Part shown: in pieces, positions 10,532-19,826 of the stretch | Numbering within the stretch: position 1 is the stretch's first letter | Layout: every line of letters starts with the position of its first letter | Notes under the pieces: model-generated | Database searches by the model: none | What the model was told of the DNA's origin: nothing | Seen by the model: the letters and a program-made list of their open reading frames with translations, nothing else | NCBI GenBank assembly: GCA_963966185.1 | Contig: CAWZYM010000221.1 | Span: 159,683 to 223,682 of the forward strand | Length of the DNA: 64,000 bases | Reading direction: 5' to 3' | Source of the DNA: Rhabditoides inermis | Taxonomy: Eukaryota > Nematoda > Chromadorea > Rhabditida > Rhabditidae | Translations under genes and position numbers: made by a program

Positions 10532-10603
10532 GCGTCTGTGGTGTAATGGTCAGCATGGATGCCTTCCAAGCATTCGACGGGGGTTCGATTCCCCCCAGAC
10601 GCA
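10532..10603 (+). tRNA. tRNA-Gly(TCC), Gly-a
   Basis: U12, consensus. Confidence 0.97.
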
Positions 10604-10676
10604 TGACATTTTGCAAATTTGTGAAAAGAATGAGTGCTCGGGCACGAAACCGCTCAGTAAGAGCACTCTCACATGA

Positions 10677-10748
10677 GCGTCTGTGGTGTAATGGTCAGCA
10701 TGGATGCCTTCCAAGCATTCGACGGGGGTTCGATTCCCCCCAGACGCA
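10677..10748 (+). tRNA. tRNA-Gly(TCC), Gly-b
   Basis: U12, consensus. Confidence 0.97.
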
Positions 10749-10845
10749 TAACGTTTTGCCCTATTAAAAATAATTTCAGCATCACTACTCGCGTGCTTTT
10801 GCAGCGTGCGATCGAATATCGGCGGAGAATGGAGAGGAATCTGAA

Positions 10846-10918
10846 GCCTCGTTAGCTCAGTTGGTAGAGCGTTAGACTTTTAATCTAACGGCCACGGGTT
10901 CGAGTCCCGTACGGGGCT
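10846..10918 (+). tRNA. tRNA-Lys(TTT)
   Basis: U12, consensus. Confidence 0.97.
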
Positions 10919-11038
10919 GTAATTTTGCTATTTTTGGATCAATGCTACTGATTCTTTCATCATTTCGCGGACGTACCTTGCAATCTTTGTCGGCGCCTTT
11001 TGCCAACACTTCCACGCTATTAGACAGCCGTTCTCTCG

Positions 11039-11110
11039 GCCTATGTAGTATAGTGGTTAGTACTCCACGTTGTGGCCGTGGCGACACAGGTTCGATTCCT
11101 GTCATAGGCA
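11039..11110 (+). tRNA. tRNA-His(GTG), His-b
   Basis: U12, consensus. Confidence 0.97.
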
Positions 11111-11323
11111 TTTCCTTTTTGTAAACGTCGTCGCTCACGAAAAACTTTTGTCTGACCAACTTCGAATAAAGTTGATCGTGGGAGAACGGAAAACAGTCTT
11201 GAAGGTCCTGGAAGTGTTTCATTTTTTAGCCACTTGCAACTTGCAACTTATTGTGTATGTATGAGTATGAGAGTATGTGTATGAATGTAACATCATCACG
11301 CAATTATTTTAGCTCAGTTATTG

Positions 11324-11395
11324 GCCTATGTAGTATAGTGGTTAGTACTCCACGTTGTGGCCGTGGCGACACAGGTTCGATTCCTGTCATAGGCA
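11324..11395 (+). tRNA. tRNA-His(GTG), His-a
   Basis: U13, consensus. Confidence 0.97.
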
Positions 11396-11463
11396 TTCCT
11401 TTTCCTTTCTCCGTTGTCCAGATCAAGCCTGCGCATATCCGATTTCTGGGAGATCAAGAACAA

Positions 11464-11535
11464 GCGTCTGTGGTGTAATGGTCAGCATGGATGCCTTCCA
11501 AGCATTCGACGGGGGTTCGATTCCCCCCAGACGCA
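11464..11535 (+). tRNA. tRNA-Gly(TCC), Gly-a
   Basis: U13, consensus. Confidence 0.97.
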
Positions 11536-11608
11536 TGACATTTTGCAAATTTGTGAAAAGAATGAGTGCTCGGGCACGAAACCGCTCAGTAAGAGCACTC
11601 TCACATGA

Positions 11609-11680
11609 GCGTCTGTGGTGTAATGGTCAGCATGGATGCCTTCCAAGCATTCGACGGGGGTTCGATTCCCCCCAGACGCA
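11609..11680 (+). tRNA. tRNA-Gly(TCC), Gly-b
   Basis: U13, consensus. Confidence 0.97.
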
Positions 11681-11777
11681 TAACGTTTTGCCCTATTAAA
11701 AATAATTTCAGCATCACTACTCGCGTGCTTTTGCAGCGTGCGATCGAATATCGGCGGAGAATGGAGAGGAATCTGAA

Positions 11778-11850
11778 GCCTCGTTAGCTCAGTTGGTAGA
11801 GCGTTAGACTTTTAATCTAACGGCCACGGGTTCGAGTCCCGTACGGGGCT
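11778..11850 (+). tRNA. tRNA-Lys(TTT)
   Basis: U13, consensus. Confidence 0.97.
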
Positions 11851-11970
11851 GTAATTTTGCTATTTTTGGATCAATGCTACTGATTCTTTCATCATTTCGC
11901 GGACGTACCTTGCAATCTTTGTCGGCGCCTTTTGCCAACACTTCCACGCTATTAGACAGCCGTTCTCTCG

Positions 11971-12042
11971 GCCTATGTAGTATAGTGGTTAGTACTCCAC
12001 GTTGTGGCCGTGGCGACACAGGTTCGATTCCTGTCATAGGCA
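11971..12042 (+). tRNA. tRNA-His(GTG), His-b
   Basis: U13, consensus. Confidence 0.97.
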
Positions 12043-12262
12043 TTTCCTTTTTGTAAACGTCGTCGCTCACGAAAAACTTTTGTCTGACCAACTTCGAATA
12101 AAGTTGATCGTGGGAGAACGGAAAACAGTCTTGAAGGTCCTGGAAGTGTTTCATTTTTTAGCCACTTGCAACTTGCAACTTATTGTGTATGTATGAGTAA
12201 TGAGTATGAGAGTATGTGTATGAATGTAACATCATCACGCAATTATTTTAGCTCAGTTATTG

Positions 12263-12334
12263 GCCTATGTAGTATAGTGGTTAGTACTCCACGTTGTGGC
12301 CGTGGCGACACAGGTTCGATTCCTGTCATAGGCA
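12263..12334 (+). tRNA. tRNA-His(GTG), His-a
   Basis: U14. Gene consensus; 7-bp insertion upstream. Confidence 0.97.
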
Positions 12335-12402
12335 TTCCTTTTCCTTTCTCCGTTGTCCAGATCAAGCCTGCGCATATCCGATTTCTGGGAGATCAAGAAC
12401 AA

Positions 12403-12474
12403 GCGTCTGTGGTGTAATGGTCAGCATGGATGCCTTCCAAGCATTCGACGGGGGTTCGATTCCCCCCAGACGCA
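12403..12474 (+). tRNA. tRNA-Gly(TCC), Gly-a
   Basis: U14, consensus. Confidence 0.97.
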
Positions 12475-12547
12475 TGACATTTTGCAAATTTGTGAAAAGA
12501 ATGAGTGCTCGGGCACGAAACCGCTCAGTAAGAGCACTCTCACATGA

Positions 12548-12619
12548 GCGTCTGTGGTGTAATGGTCAGCATGGATGCCTTCCAAGCATTCGACGGGGGT
12601 TCGATTCCCCCCAGACGCA
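12548..12619 (+). tRNA. tRNA-Gly(TCC), Gly-b
   Basis: U14, consensus. Confidence 0.97.
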
Positions 12620-12716
12620 TAACGTTTTGCCCTATTAAAAATAATTTCAGCATCACTACTCGCGTGCTTTTGCAGCGTGCGATCGAATATCGGCGGAGAA
12701 TGGAGAGGAATCTGAA

Positions 12717-12789
12717 GCCTCGTTAGCTCAGTTGGTAGAGCGTTAGACTTTTAATCTAACGGCCACGGGTTCGAGTCCCGTACGGGGCT
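12717..12789 (+). tRNA. tRNA-Lys(TTT)
   Basis: U14, consensus. Confidence 0.97.
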
Positions 12790-12909
12790 GTAATTTTGCT
12801 ATTTTTGGATCAATGCTACTGATTCTTTCATCATTTCGCGGACGTACCTTGCAATCTTTGTCGGCGCCTTTTGCCAACACTTCCACGCTATTAGACAGCC
12901 GTTCTCTCG

Positions 12910-12981
12910 GCCTATGTAGTATAGTGGTTAGTACTCCACGTTGTGGCCGTGGCGACACAGGTTCGATTCCTGTCATAGGCA
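12910..12981 (+). tRNA. tRNA-His(GTG), His-b
   Basis: U14, consensus. Confidence 0.97.
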
Positions 12982-13201
12982 TTTCCTTTTTGTAAACGTC
13001 GTCGCTCACGAAAAACTTTTGTCTGACCAACTTCGAATAAAGTTGATCGTGGGAGAACGGAAAACAGTCTTGAAGGTCCTGGAAGTGTTTCATTTTTTAG
13101 CCACTTGCAACTTGCAACTTATTGTGTATGTATGAGTAATGAGTATGAGAGTATGTGTATGAATGTAACATCATCACGCAATTATTTTAGCTCAGTTATT
13201 G

Positions 13202-13273
13202 GCCTATGTAGTATAGTGGTTAGTACTCCACGTTGTGGCCGTGGCGACACAGGTTCGATTCCTGTCATAGGCA
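13202..13273 (+). tRNA. tRNA-His(GTG), His-a
   Basis: U15. Gene consensus; 7-bp insertion upstream. Confidence 0.97.
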
Positions 13274-13341
13274 TTCCTTTTCCTTTCTCCGTTGTCCAGA
13301 TCAAGCCTGCGCATATCCGATTTCTGGGAGATCAAGAACAA

Positions 13342-13413
13342 GCGTCTGTGGTGTAATGGTCAGCATGGATGCCTTCCAAGCATTCGACGGGGGTTCGATT
13401 CCCCCCAGACGCA
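13342..13413 (+). tRNA. tRNA-Gly(TCC), Gly-a
   Basis: U15, consensus. Confidence 0.97.
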
Positions 13414-13486
13414 TGACATTTTGCAAATTTGTGAAAAGAATGAGTGCTCGGGCACGAAACCGCTCAGTAAGAGCACTCTCACATGA

Positions 13487-13558
13487 GCGTCTGTGGTGTA
13501 ATGGTCAGCATGGATGCCTTCCAAGCATTCGACGGGGGTTCGATTCCCCCCAGACGCA
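13487..13558 (+). tRNA. tRNA-Gly(TCC), Gly-b
   Basis: U15, consensus. Confidence 0.97.
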
Positions 13559-13655
13559 TAACGTTTTGCCCTATTAAAAATAATTTCAGCATCACTACTC
13601 GCGTGCTTTTGCAGCGTGCGATCGAATATCGGCGGAGAATGGAGAGGAATCTGAA

Positions 13656-13728
13656 GCCTCGTTAGCTCAGTTGGTAGAGCGTTAGACTTTTAATCTAACG
13701 GCCACGGGTTCGAGTCCCGTACGGGGCT
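13656..13728 (+). tRNA. tRNA-Lys(TTT)
   Basis: U15, consensus. Confidence 0.97.
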
Positions 13729-13848
13729 GTAATTTTGCTATTTTTGGATCAATGCTACTGATTCTTTCATCATTTCGCGGACGTACCTTGCAATCTTTGT
13801 CGGCGCCTTTTGCCAACACTTCCACGCTATTAGACAGCCGTTCTCTCG

Positions 13849-13920
13849 GCCTATGTAGTATAGTGGTTAGTACTCCACGTTGTGGCCGTGGCGACACAGG
13901 TTCGATTCCTGTCATAGGCA
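13849..13920 (+). tRNA. tRNA-His(GTG), His-b
   Basis: U15, consensus. Confidence 0.97.
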
Positions 13921-14133
13921 TTTCCTTTTTGTAAACGTCGTCGCTCACGAAAAACTTTTGTCTGACCAACTTCGAATAAAGTTGATCGTGGGAGAACGGA
14001 AAACAATCTTGAAGGTCCTGGAAGTGTTTCATTTTTTAGCCACTTGCAACTTGCAACTTATTGTGTATGTATGAGTATGAGAGTATGTGTATGAATGTAA
14101 CATCATCACGCAATTATTTTAGCTCAGTTATTG

Positions 14134-14205
14134 GCCTATGTAGTATAGTGGTTAGTACTCCACGTTGTGGCCGTGGCGACACAGGTTCGATTCCTGTCAT
14201 AGGCA
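14134..14205 (+). tRNA. tRNA-His(GTG), His-a
   Basis: U16, consensus. Confidence 0.97.
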
Positions 14206-14273
14206 TTCCTTTTCCTTTCTCCGTTGTCCAGATCAAGCCTGCGCATATCCGATTTCTGGGAGATCAAGAACAA

Positions 14274-14345
14274 GCGTCTGTGGTGTAATGGTCAGCATGG
14301 ATGCCTTCCAAGCATTCGACGGGGGTTCGGTTCCCCCCAGACGCA
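14274..14345 (+). tRNA. tRNA-Gly(TCC), Gly-a, A58G variant
   Basis: U16. Same T-loop A58G as in U11 (14330). Confidence 0.88.
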
Positions 14346-14418
14346 TGACATTTTGCAAATTTGTGAAAAGAATGAGTGCTCGGGCACGAAACCGCTCAGT
14401 AAGAGCACTCTCACATGA

Positions 14419-14490
14419 GCGTCTGTGGTGTAATGGTCAGCATGGATGCCTTCCAAGCATTCGACGGGGGTTCGATTCCCCCCAGACGCA
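14419..14490 (+). tRNA. tRNA-Gly(TCC), Gly-b
   Basis: U16, consensus. Confidence 0.97.
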
Positions 14491-14587
14491 TAACGTTTTG
14501 CCCTATTAAAAATAATTTCAGCATCACTACTCGCGTGCTTTTGCAGCGTGCGATCGAATATCGGCGGAGAATGGAGAGGAATCTGAA

Positions 14588-14660
14588 GCCTCGTTAGCTC
14601 AGTTGGTAGAGCGTTAGACTTTTAATCTAACGGCCACGGGTTCGAGTCCCGTACGGGGCT
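14588..14660 (+). tRNA. tRNA-Lys(TTT)
   Basis: U16, consensus. Confidence 0.97.
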
Positions 14661-14780
14661 GTAATTTTGCTATTTTTGGATCAATGCTACTGATTCTTTC
14701 ATCATTTCGCGGACGTACCTTGCAATCTTTGTCGGCGCCTTTTGCCAACACTTCCACGCTATTAGACAGCCGTTCTCTCG

Positions 14781-14852
14781 GCCTATGTAGTATAGTGGTT
14801 AGTACTCCACGTTGTGGCCGTGGCGACACAGTTTCGATTCCTGTCATAGGCA
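14781..14852 (+). tRNA. tRNA-His(GTG), His-b, G53T variant
   Basis: U16. The last T-stem base is T instead of G. This breaks the conserved 53-61 pair and alters the first part of the B box; the copy is probably impaired. Confidence 0.82.
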
Positions 14853-15065
14853 TTTCCTTTTTGTAAACGTCGTCGCTCACGAAAAACTTTTGTCTGACCA
14901 ACTTCGAATAAAGTTGATCGTGGGAGAACGGAAAACAGTCTTGAAGGTCCTGGAAGTGTTTCATTTTTTAGCCACTTGCAACTTGCAACTTATTGTGTAT
15001 GTATGAGTATGAGAGTATGTGTATGAATGTAACATCATCACGCAATTATTTTAGCTCAGTTATTG

Positions 15066-15137
15066 GCCTATGTAGTATAGTGGTTAGTACTCCACGTTGT
15101 GGCCGTGGCGACACAGGTTCGATTCCTGTCATAGGCA
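15066..15137 (+). tRNA. tRNA-His(GTG), His-a/His-b hybrid
   Basis: U17, the short unit. His-a 5' flank and His-b 3' flank, so the gene is a recombination product of the two; the Gly-Gly-Lys genes are missing. Confidence 0.96.
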
Positions 15138-15350
15138 TTTCCTTTTTGTAAACGTCGTCGCTCACGAAAAACTTTTGTCTGACCAACTTCGAATAAAGTT
15201 GATCGTGGGAGAACGGAAAACAGTCTTGAAGGTCCTGGAAGTGTTTCATTTTTTAGCCACTTGCAACTTGCAACTTATTGTGTATGTATGAGTATGAGAG
15301 TATGTGTATGAATGTAACATCATCACGCAATTATTTTAGCTCAGTTATTG

Positions 15351-15422
15351 GCCTATGTAGTATAGTGGTTAGTACTCCACGTTGTGGCCGTGGCGACACA
15401 GGTTCGATTCCTGTCATAGGCA
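15351..15422 (+). tRNA. tRNA-His(GTG), His-a
   Basis: U18, consensus. Confidence 0.97.
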
Positions 15423-15490
15423 TTCCTTTTCCTTTCTCCGTTGTCCAGATCAAGCCTGCGCATATCCGATTTCTGGGAGATCAAGAACAA

Positions 15491-15562
15491 GCGTCTGTGG
15501 TGTAATGGTCAGCATGGATGCCTTCCAAGCATTCGACGTGGGTTCGATTCCCCCCAGACGCA
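15491..15562 (+). tRNA. tRNA-Gly(TCC), Gly-a variant
   Basis: U18. G to T at the second T-stem base gives a T-C mismatch. Confidence 0.88.
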
Positions 15563-15635
15563 TGACATTTTGCAAATTTGTGAAAAGAATGAGTGCTCGG
15601 GCACGAAACCGCTCAGTAAGAGCACTCTCACATGA

Positions 15636-15706
15636 GCGTCTGTGGTGTAATGGTCAGCATGGATGCCTTCCAAGCATTCGACGGGGGTTCGATTCCCCCA
15701 GACGCA
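15636..15706 (+). tRNA. tRNA-Gly(TCC), Gly-b, 71-nt variant
   Basis: U18. One-C deletion as in U2 and U5. The following TTTT is also reduced to TT (CGTTGCCC), so the normal terminator is lost. Confidence 0.75.
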
Positions 15707-15801
15707 TAACGTTGCCCTATTAAAAATAATTTCAGCATCACTACTCGCGTGCTTTTGCAGCGTGCGATCGAATATCGGCGGAGAATGGAGAGGAATCTGA
15801 A

Positions 15802-15874
15802 GCCTCGTTAGCTCAGTTGGTAGAGCGTTAGACTTTTAATCTAACGGCCACGGGTTCGAGTCCCGTACGGGGCT
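15802..15874 (+). tRNA. tRNA-Lys(TTT)
   Basis: U18, consensus. Confidence 0.97.
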
Positions 15875-15994
15875 GTAATTTTGCTATTTTTGGATCAATG
15901 CTACTGATTCTTTCATCATTTCGCGGACGTACCTTGCAATCTTTGTCGGCGCCTTTTGCCAACACTTCCACGCTATTAGACAGCCGTTCTCTCG

Positions 15995-16066
15995 GCCTAT
16001 GTAGTATAGTGGTTAGTACTCCACGTTGTGGCCGTGGCGACACAGGTTCGATTCCTGTCATAGGCA
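15995..16066 (+). tRNA. tRNA-His(GTG), His-b
   Basis: U18, consensus. Confidence 0.97.
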
Positions 16067-16279
16067 TTTCCTTTTTGTAAACGTCGTCGCTCACGAAAAA
16101 CTTTTGTCTGACCAACTTCGAATAAAGTTGATCGTGGGAGAACGGAAAACAGTCTTGAAGGTCCTGGAAGTGTTTCATTTTTTAGCCACTTGCAACTTGC
16201 AACTTATTGTGTATGTATGAGTATGAGAGTATGTGTATGAATGTAACATCATCACGCAATTATTTTAGCTCAGTTATTG

Positions 16280-16351
16280 GCCTATGTAGTATAGTGGTTA
16301 GTACTCCACGTTGTGGCCGTGGCGACACAGGTTCGATTCCTGTCATAGGCA
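16280..16351 (+). tRNA. tRNA-His(GTG), His-a
   Basis: U19, consensus. Confidence 0.97.
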
Positions 16352-16419
16352 TTCCTTTTCCTTTCTCCGTTGTCCAGATCAAGCCTGCGCATATCCGATT
16401 TCTGGGAGATCAAGAACAA

Positions 16420-16491
16420 GCGTCTGTGGTGTAATGGTCAGCATGGATGCCTTCCAAGCATTCGACGGGGGTTCGATTCCCCCCAGACGCA
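16420..16491 (+). tRNA. tRNA-Gly(TCC), Gly-a/Gly-b hybrid
   Basis: U19. Gly-a 5' flank joined to Gly-b 3' flank; the 145 bp between the two genes is deleted. Confidence 0.96.
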
Positions 16492-16588
16492 TAACGTTTT
16501 GCCCTATTAAAAATAATTTCAGCATCACTACTCGCGTGCTTTTGCAGCGTGCGATCGAATATCGGCGGAGAATGGAGAGGAATCTGAA

Positions 16589-16661
16589 GCCTCGTTAGCT
16601 CAGTTGGTAGAGCGTTAGACTTTTAATCTAACGGCCACGGGTTCGAGTCCCGTACGGGGCT
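16589..16661 (+). tRNA. tRNA-Lys(TTT)
   Basis: U19. Last gene of the + arm; the downstream spacer is altered. Confidence 0.97.
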
Positions 16662-16740
16662 GTAATTTTGTTATTATATTCGGACGTACCTTGCAATCTT
16701 TGTCGGCGCCTTTTGCCAACACTTCCACGCTATTAGATAT

Positions 16741-16853
16741 CGGTTGAGTGTTTTTGCTCCAAGTATTATTATTCTTAAGTGTTTTCGCCTTTATCACTGC
16801 GTGAGTTATCAATTTGTAAATTGTGAGCAGGAAACTGCATCCCTGATGGAAAA
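16741..16853. other. Inversion junction between the two tRNA arms
   Basis: After the last + strand Lys gene the unit sequence resumes with a gap (16662-16737) and then stops. About 113 bp of sequence not found elsewhere in the array follows, and the same unit then begins on the - strand, truncated inside a Gly gene. I see no gene in the junction itself. Confidence 0.9.
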
Positions 16854-16883
16854 CATCCATGCTGACCATTACACCACAGACGC
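16854..16883 (-). pseudogene. Truncated tRNA-Gly (5' 30 nt)
   Basis: m1. Acceptor 5' strand, D arm and the start of the anticodon stem only; the gene is cut at the inversion junction. Not functional as a tRNA. Confidence 0.93.
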
Positions 16884-16951
16884 TTGTTCTTGATCTCCCA
16901 GAAATCGGATATGCGCAGGCTTGATCTGGACAACGGAGAAAGGAAAAGGAA

Positions 16952-17023
16952 TGCCTATGACAGGAATCGAACCTGTGTCGCCACGGCCACAACGTGGAGT
17001 ACTAACCACTATACTACATAGGC
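16952..17023 (-). tRNA. tRNA-His(GTG), His-a
   Basis: m1, consensus. Confidence 0.97.
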
Positions 17024-17236
17024 CAATAACTGAGCTAAAATAATTGCGTGATGATGTTACATTCATACACATACTCTCATACTCATACATACACAATAAG
17101 TTGCAAGTTGCAAGTGGCTAAAAAATGAAACACTTCCAGGACCTTCAAGACTGTTTTCCGTTCTCCCACGATCAACTTTATTCGAAGTTGGTCAGACAAA
17201 AGTTTTTCGTGAGCGACGACGTTTACAAAAAGGAAA

Positions 17237-17308
17237 TGCCTATGACAGGAATCGAACCTGTGTCGCCACGGCCACAACGTGGAGTACTAACCACTATACT
17301 ACATAGGC
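17237..17308 (-). tRNA. tRNA-His(GTG), His-b
   Basis: m2, consensus. Confidence 0.97.
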
Positions 17309-17428
17309 CGAGAGAACGGCTGTCTAATAGCGTGGAAGTGTTGGCAAAAGGCGCCGACAAAGATTGCAAGGTACGTCCGCGAAATGATGAAAGAATCAGT
17401 AGCATTGATCCAAAAATAGCAAAATTAC

Positions 17429-17501
17429 AGCCCCGTACGGGACTCGAACCCGTGGCCGTTAGATTAAAAGTCTAACGCTCTACCAACTGAGCTAACGAGG
17501 C
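17429..17501 (-). tRNA. tRNA-Lys(TTT)
   Basis: m2, consensus. Confidence 0.97.
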
Positions 17502-17598
17502 TTCAGATTCCTCTCCATTCTCCGCCGATATTCGATCGCACGCTGCAAAAGCACGCGAGTAGTGATGCTGAAATTATTTTTAATAGGGCAAAACGTTA

Positions 17599-17670
17599 TG
17601 CGTCTGGGGGGAATCGAACCCCCGTCGAATGCTTGGAAGGCATCCATGCTGACCATTACACCACAGACGC
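17599..17670 (-). tRNA. tRNA-Gly(TCC), Gly-b
   Basis: m2, consensus. Confidence 0.97.
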
Positions 17671-17743
17671 TCATGTGAGAGTGCTCTTACTGAGCGGTTT
17701 CGTGCCCGAGCACTCATTCTTTTCACAAATTTGCAAAATGTCA

Positions 17744-17815
17744 TGCGTCTGGGGGGAATCGAACCCCCGTCGAATGCTTGGAAGGCATCCATGCTGACCA
17801 TTACACCACAGACGC
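17744..17815 (-). tRNA. tRNA-Gly(TCC), Gly-a
   Basis: m2, consensus. Confidence 0.97.
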
Positions 17816-17883
17816 TTGTTCTTGATCTCCCAGAAATCGGATATGCGCAGGCTTGATCTGGACAACGGAGAAAGGAAAAGGAA

Positions 17884-17955
17884 AGCCTATGACAGGAATC
17901 GAACCTGTGTCGCCACGGCCACAACGTGGAGTACTAACCACTATACTACATAGGC
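17884..17955 (-). tRNA. tRNA-His(GTG), His-a, discriminator variant
   Basis: m2. The base after the acceptor stem is T instead of A. The discriminator is a known HisRS identity element, so charging may be affected. Confidence 0.88.
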
Positions 17956-18168
17956 CAATAACTGAGCTAAAATAATTGCGTGATGATGTTACATTCATAC
18001 ACATACTCTCATACTCATACATACACAATAAGTTGCAAGTTGCAAGTGGCTAAAAAATGAAACACTTCCAGGACCTTCAAGACTGTTTTCCGTTCTCCCA
18101 CGATCAACTTTATTCGAAGTTGGTCAGACAAAAGTTTTTCGTGAGCGACGACGTTTACAAAAAGGAAA

Positions 18169-18240
18169 TGCCTATGACAGGAATCGAACCTGTGTCGCCA
18201 CGGCCACAACGTGGAGTACTAACCACTATACTACATAGGC
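18169..18240 (-). tRNA. tRNA-His(GTG), His-b
   Basis: m3, consensus. Confidence 0.97.
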
Positions 18241-18360
18241 CGAGAGAACGGCTGTCTAATAGCGTGGAAGTGTTGGCAAAAGGCGCCGACAAAGATTGCA
18301 AGGTACGTCCGCGAAATGATGAAAGAATCAGTAGCATTGATCCAAAAATAGCAAAATTAC

Positions 18361-18433
18361 AGCCCCGTACGGGACTCGAACCCGTGGCCGTTAGATTAAA
18401 AGTCTAACGCTCTACCAACTGAGCTAACGAGGC
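18361..18433 (-). tRNA. tRNA-Lys(TTT)
   Basis: m3, consensus. Confidence 0.97.
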
Positions 18434-18530
18434 TTCAGATTCCTCTCCATTCTCCGCCGATATTCGATCGCACGCTGCAAAAGCACGCGAGTAGTGATGC
18501 TGAAATTATTTTTAATAGGGCAAAACGTTA

Positions 18531-18602
18531 TGCGTCTGGGGGGAATCGAACCCCCGTCGAATGCTTGGAAGGCATCCATGCTGACCATTACACCACAGAC
18601 GC
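18531..18602 (-). tRNA. tRNA-Gly(TCC), Gly-b
   Basis: m3, consensus. Confidence 0.97.
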
Positions 18603-18675
18603 TCATGTGAGAGTGCTCTTACTGAGCGGTTTCGTGCCCGAGCACTCATTCTTTTCACAAATTTGCAAAATGTCA

Positions 18676-18747
18676 TGCGTCTGGGGGGAATCGAACCCCC
18701 GTCGAATGCTTGGAAGGCATCCATGCTGACCATTACACCACAGACGC
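18676..18747 (-). tRNA. tRNA-Gly(TCC), Gly-a
   Basis: m3, consensus. Confidence 0.97.
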
Positions 18748-18815
18748 TTGTTCTTGATCTCCCAGAAATCGGATATGCGCAGGCTTGATCTGGACAACGG
18801 AGAAAGGAAAAGGAA

Positions 18816-18887
18816 TGCCTATGACAGGAATCGAACCTGTGTCGCCACGGCCACAACGTGGAGTACTAACCACTATACTACATAGGC
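18816..18887 (-). tRNA. tRNA-His(GTG), His-a
   Basis: m3. Gene consensus; 7-bp spacer insertion upstream, as in U10, U14 and U15. Confidence 0.97.
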
Positions 18888-19107
18888 CAATAACTGAGCT
18901 AAAATAATTGCGTGATGATGTTACATTCATACACATACTCTCATACTCATTACTCATACATACACAATAAGTTGCAAGTTGCAAGTGGCTAAAAAATGAA
19001 ACACTTCCAGGACCTTCAAGACTGTTTTCCGTTCTCCCACGATCAACTTTATTCGAAGTTGGTCAGACAAAAGTTTTTCGTGAGCGACGACGTTTACAAA
19101 AAGGAAA

Positions 19108-19179
19108 TGCCTATGACAGGAATCGAACCTGTGTCGCCACGGCCACAACGTGGAGTACTAACCACTATACTACATAGGC
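19108..19179 (-). tRNA. tRNA-His(GTG), His-b
   Basis: m4, consensus. Confidence 0.97.
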
Positions 19180-19299
19180 CGAGAGAACGGCTGTCTAATA
19201 GCGTGGAAGTGTTGGCAAAAGGCGCCGACAAAGATTGCAAGGTACGTCCGCGAAATGATGAAAGAATCAGTAGCATTGATCCAAAAATAGCAAAATTAC

Positions 19300-19372
19300 A
19301 GCCCCGTACGGGACTCGAACCCGTGGCCGTTAGATTAAAAGTCTAACGCTCTACCAACTGAGCTAACGAGGC
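19300..19372 (-). tRNA. tRNA-Lys(TTT)
   Basis: m4, consensus. Confidence 0.97.
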
Positions 19373-19469
19373 TTCAGATTCCTCTCCATTCTCCGCCGAT
19401 ATTCGATCGCACGCTGCAAAAGCACGCGAGTAGTGATGCTGAAATTATTTTTAATAGGGCAAAACGTTA

Positions 19470-19541
19470 TGCGTCTGGGGGGAATCGAACCCCCGTCGAA
19501 TGCTTGGAAGGCATCCATGCTGACCATTACACCACAGACGC
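19470..19541 (-). tRNA. tRNA-Gly(TCC), Gly-b
   Basis: m4, consensus. Confidence 0.97.
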
Positions 19542-19614
19542 TCATGTGAGAGTGCTCTTACTGAGCGGTTTCGTGCCCGAGCACTCATTCTTTTCACAGA
19601 TTTGCAAAATGTCA

Positions 19615-19686
19615 TGCGTCTGGGGGGAATCGAACCCCCGTCGAATGCTTGGAAGGCATCCATGCTGACCATTACACCACAGACGC
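19615..19686 (-). tRNA. tRNA-Gly(TCC), Gly-a
   Basis: m4, consensus gene; the downstream spacer variant at 19599 matches U4. Confidence 0.97.
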
Positions 19687-19754
19687 TTGTTCTTGATCTC
19701 CCAGAAATCGGATATGCGCAGGCTTGATCTGGACAACGGAGAAAGGAAAAGGAA

Positions 19755-19826
19755 TGCCTATGACAGGAATCGAACCTGTGTCGCCACGGCCACAACGTGG
19801 AGTACTAACCACTATACTACATAGGC
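19755..19826 (-). tRNA. tRNA-His(GTG), His-a
   Basis: m4, consensus. Confidence 0.97.

Larger units (their letters stand above)
1..16740 (+). repeat. Plus-strand tandem array of a ~932-bp five-tRNA unit
   Basis: Head-to-tail repeat. A unit marker (cggaaaacagtcttgaagg) recurs at 1, 941, 1861, 2793, 3725, 4656, 5588, 6520, 7452, 8384, 9323, 10255, 11187, 12119, 13058, 13997, 14929, 15214 and 16143. Spacing is 932 except for 920, 929, 931, 939, 940 and one 285-bp unit. Each full unit holds His-a, Gly-a, Gly-b, Lys and His-b at offsets +137, +277, +422, +591 and +784. Every gene is followed within about 15 nt by a run of four or five T, a Pol III terminator, so each looks like an independent transcription unit. 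Spacers between genes are conserved as strongly as the genes, which indicates recent amplification or homogenisation. Units are called U1-U19 below. The array begins inside a unit, so it extends left of the window. Confidence 0.98.
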
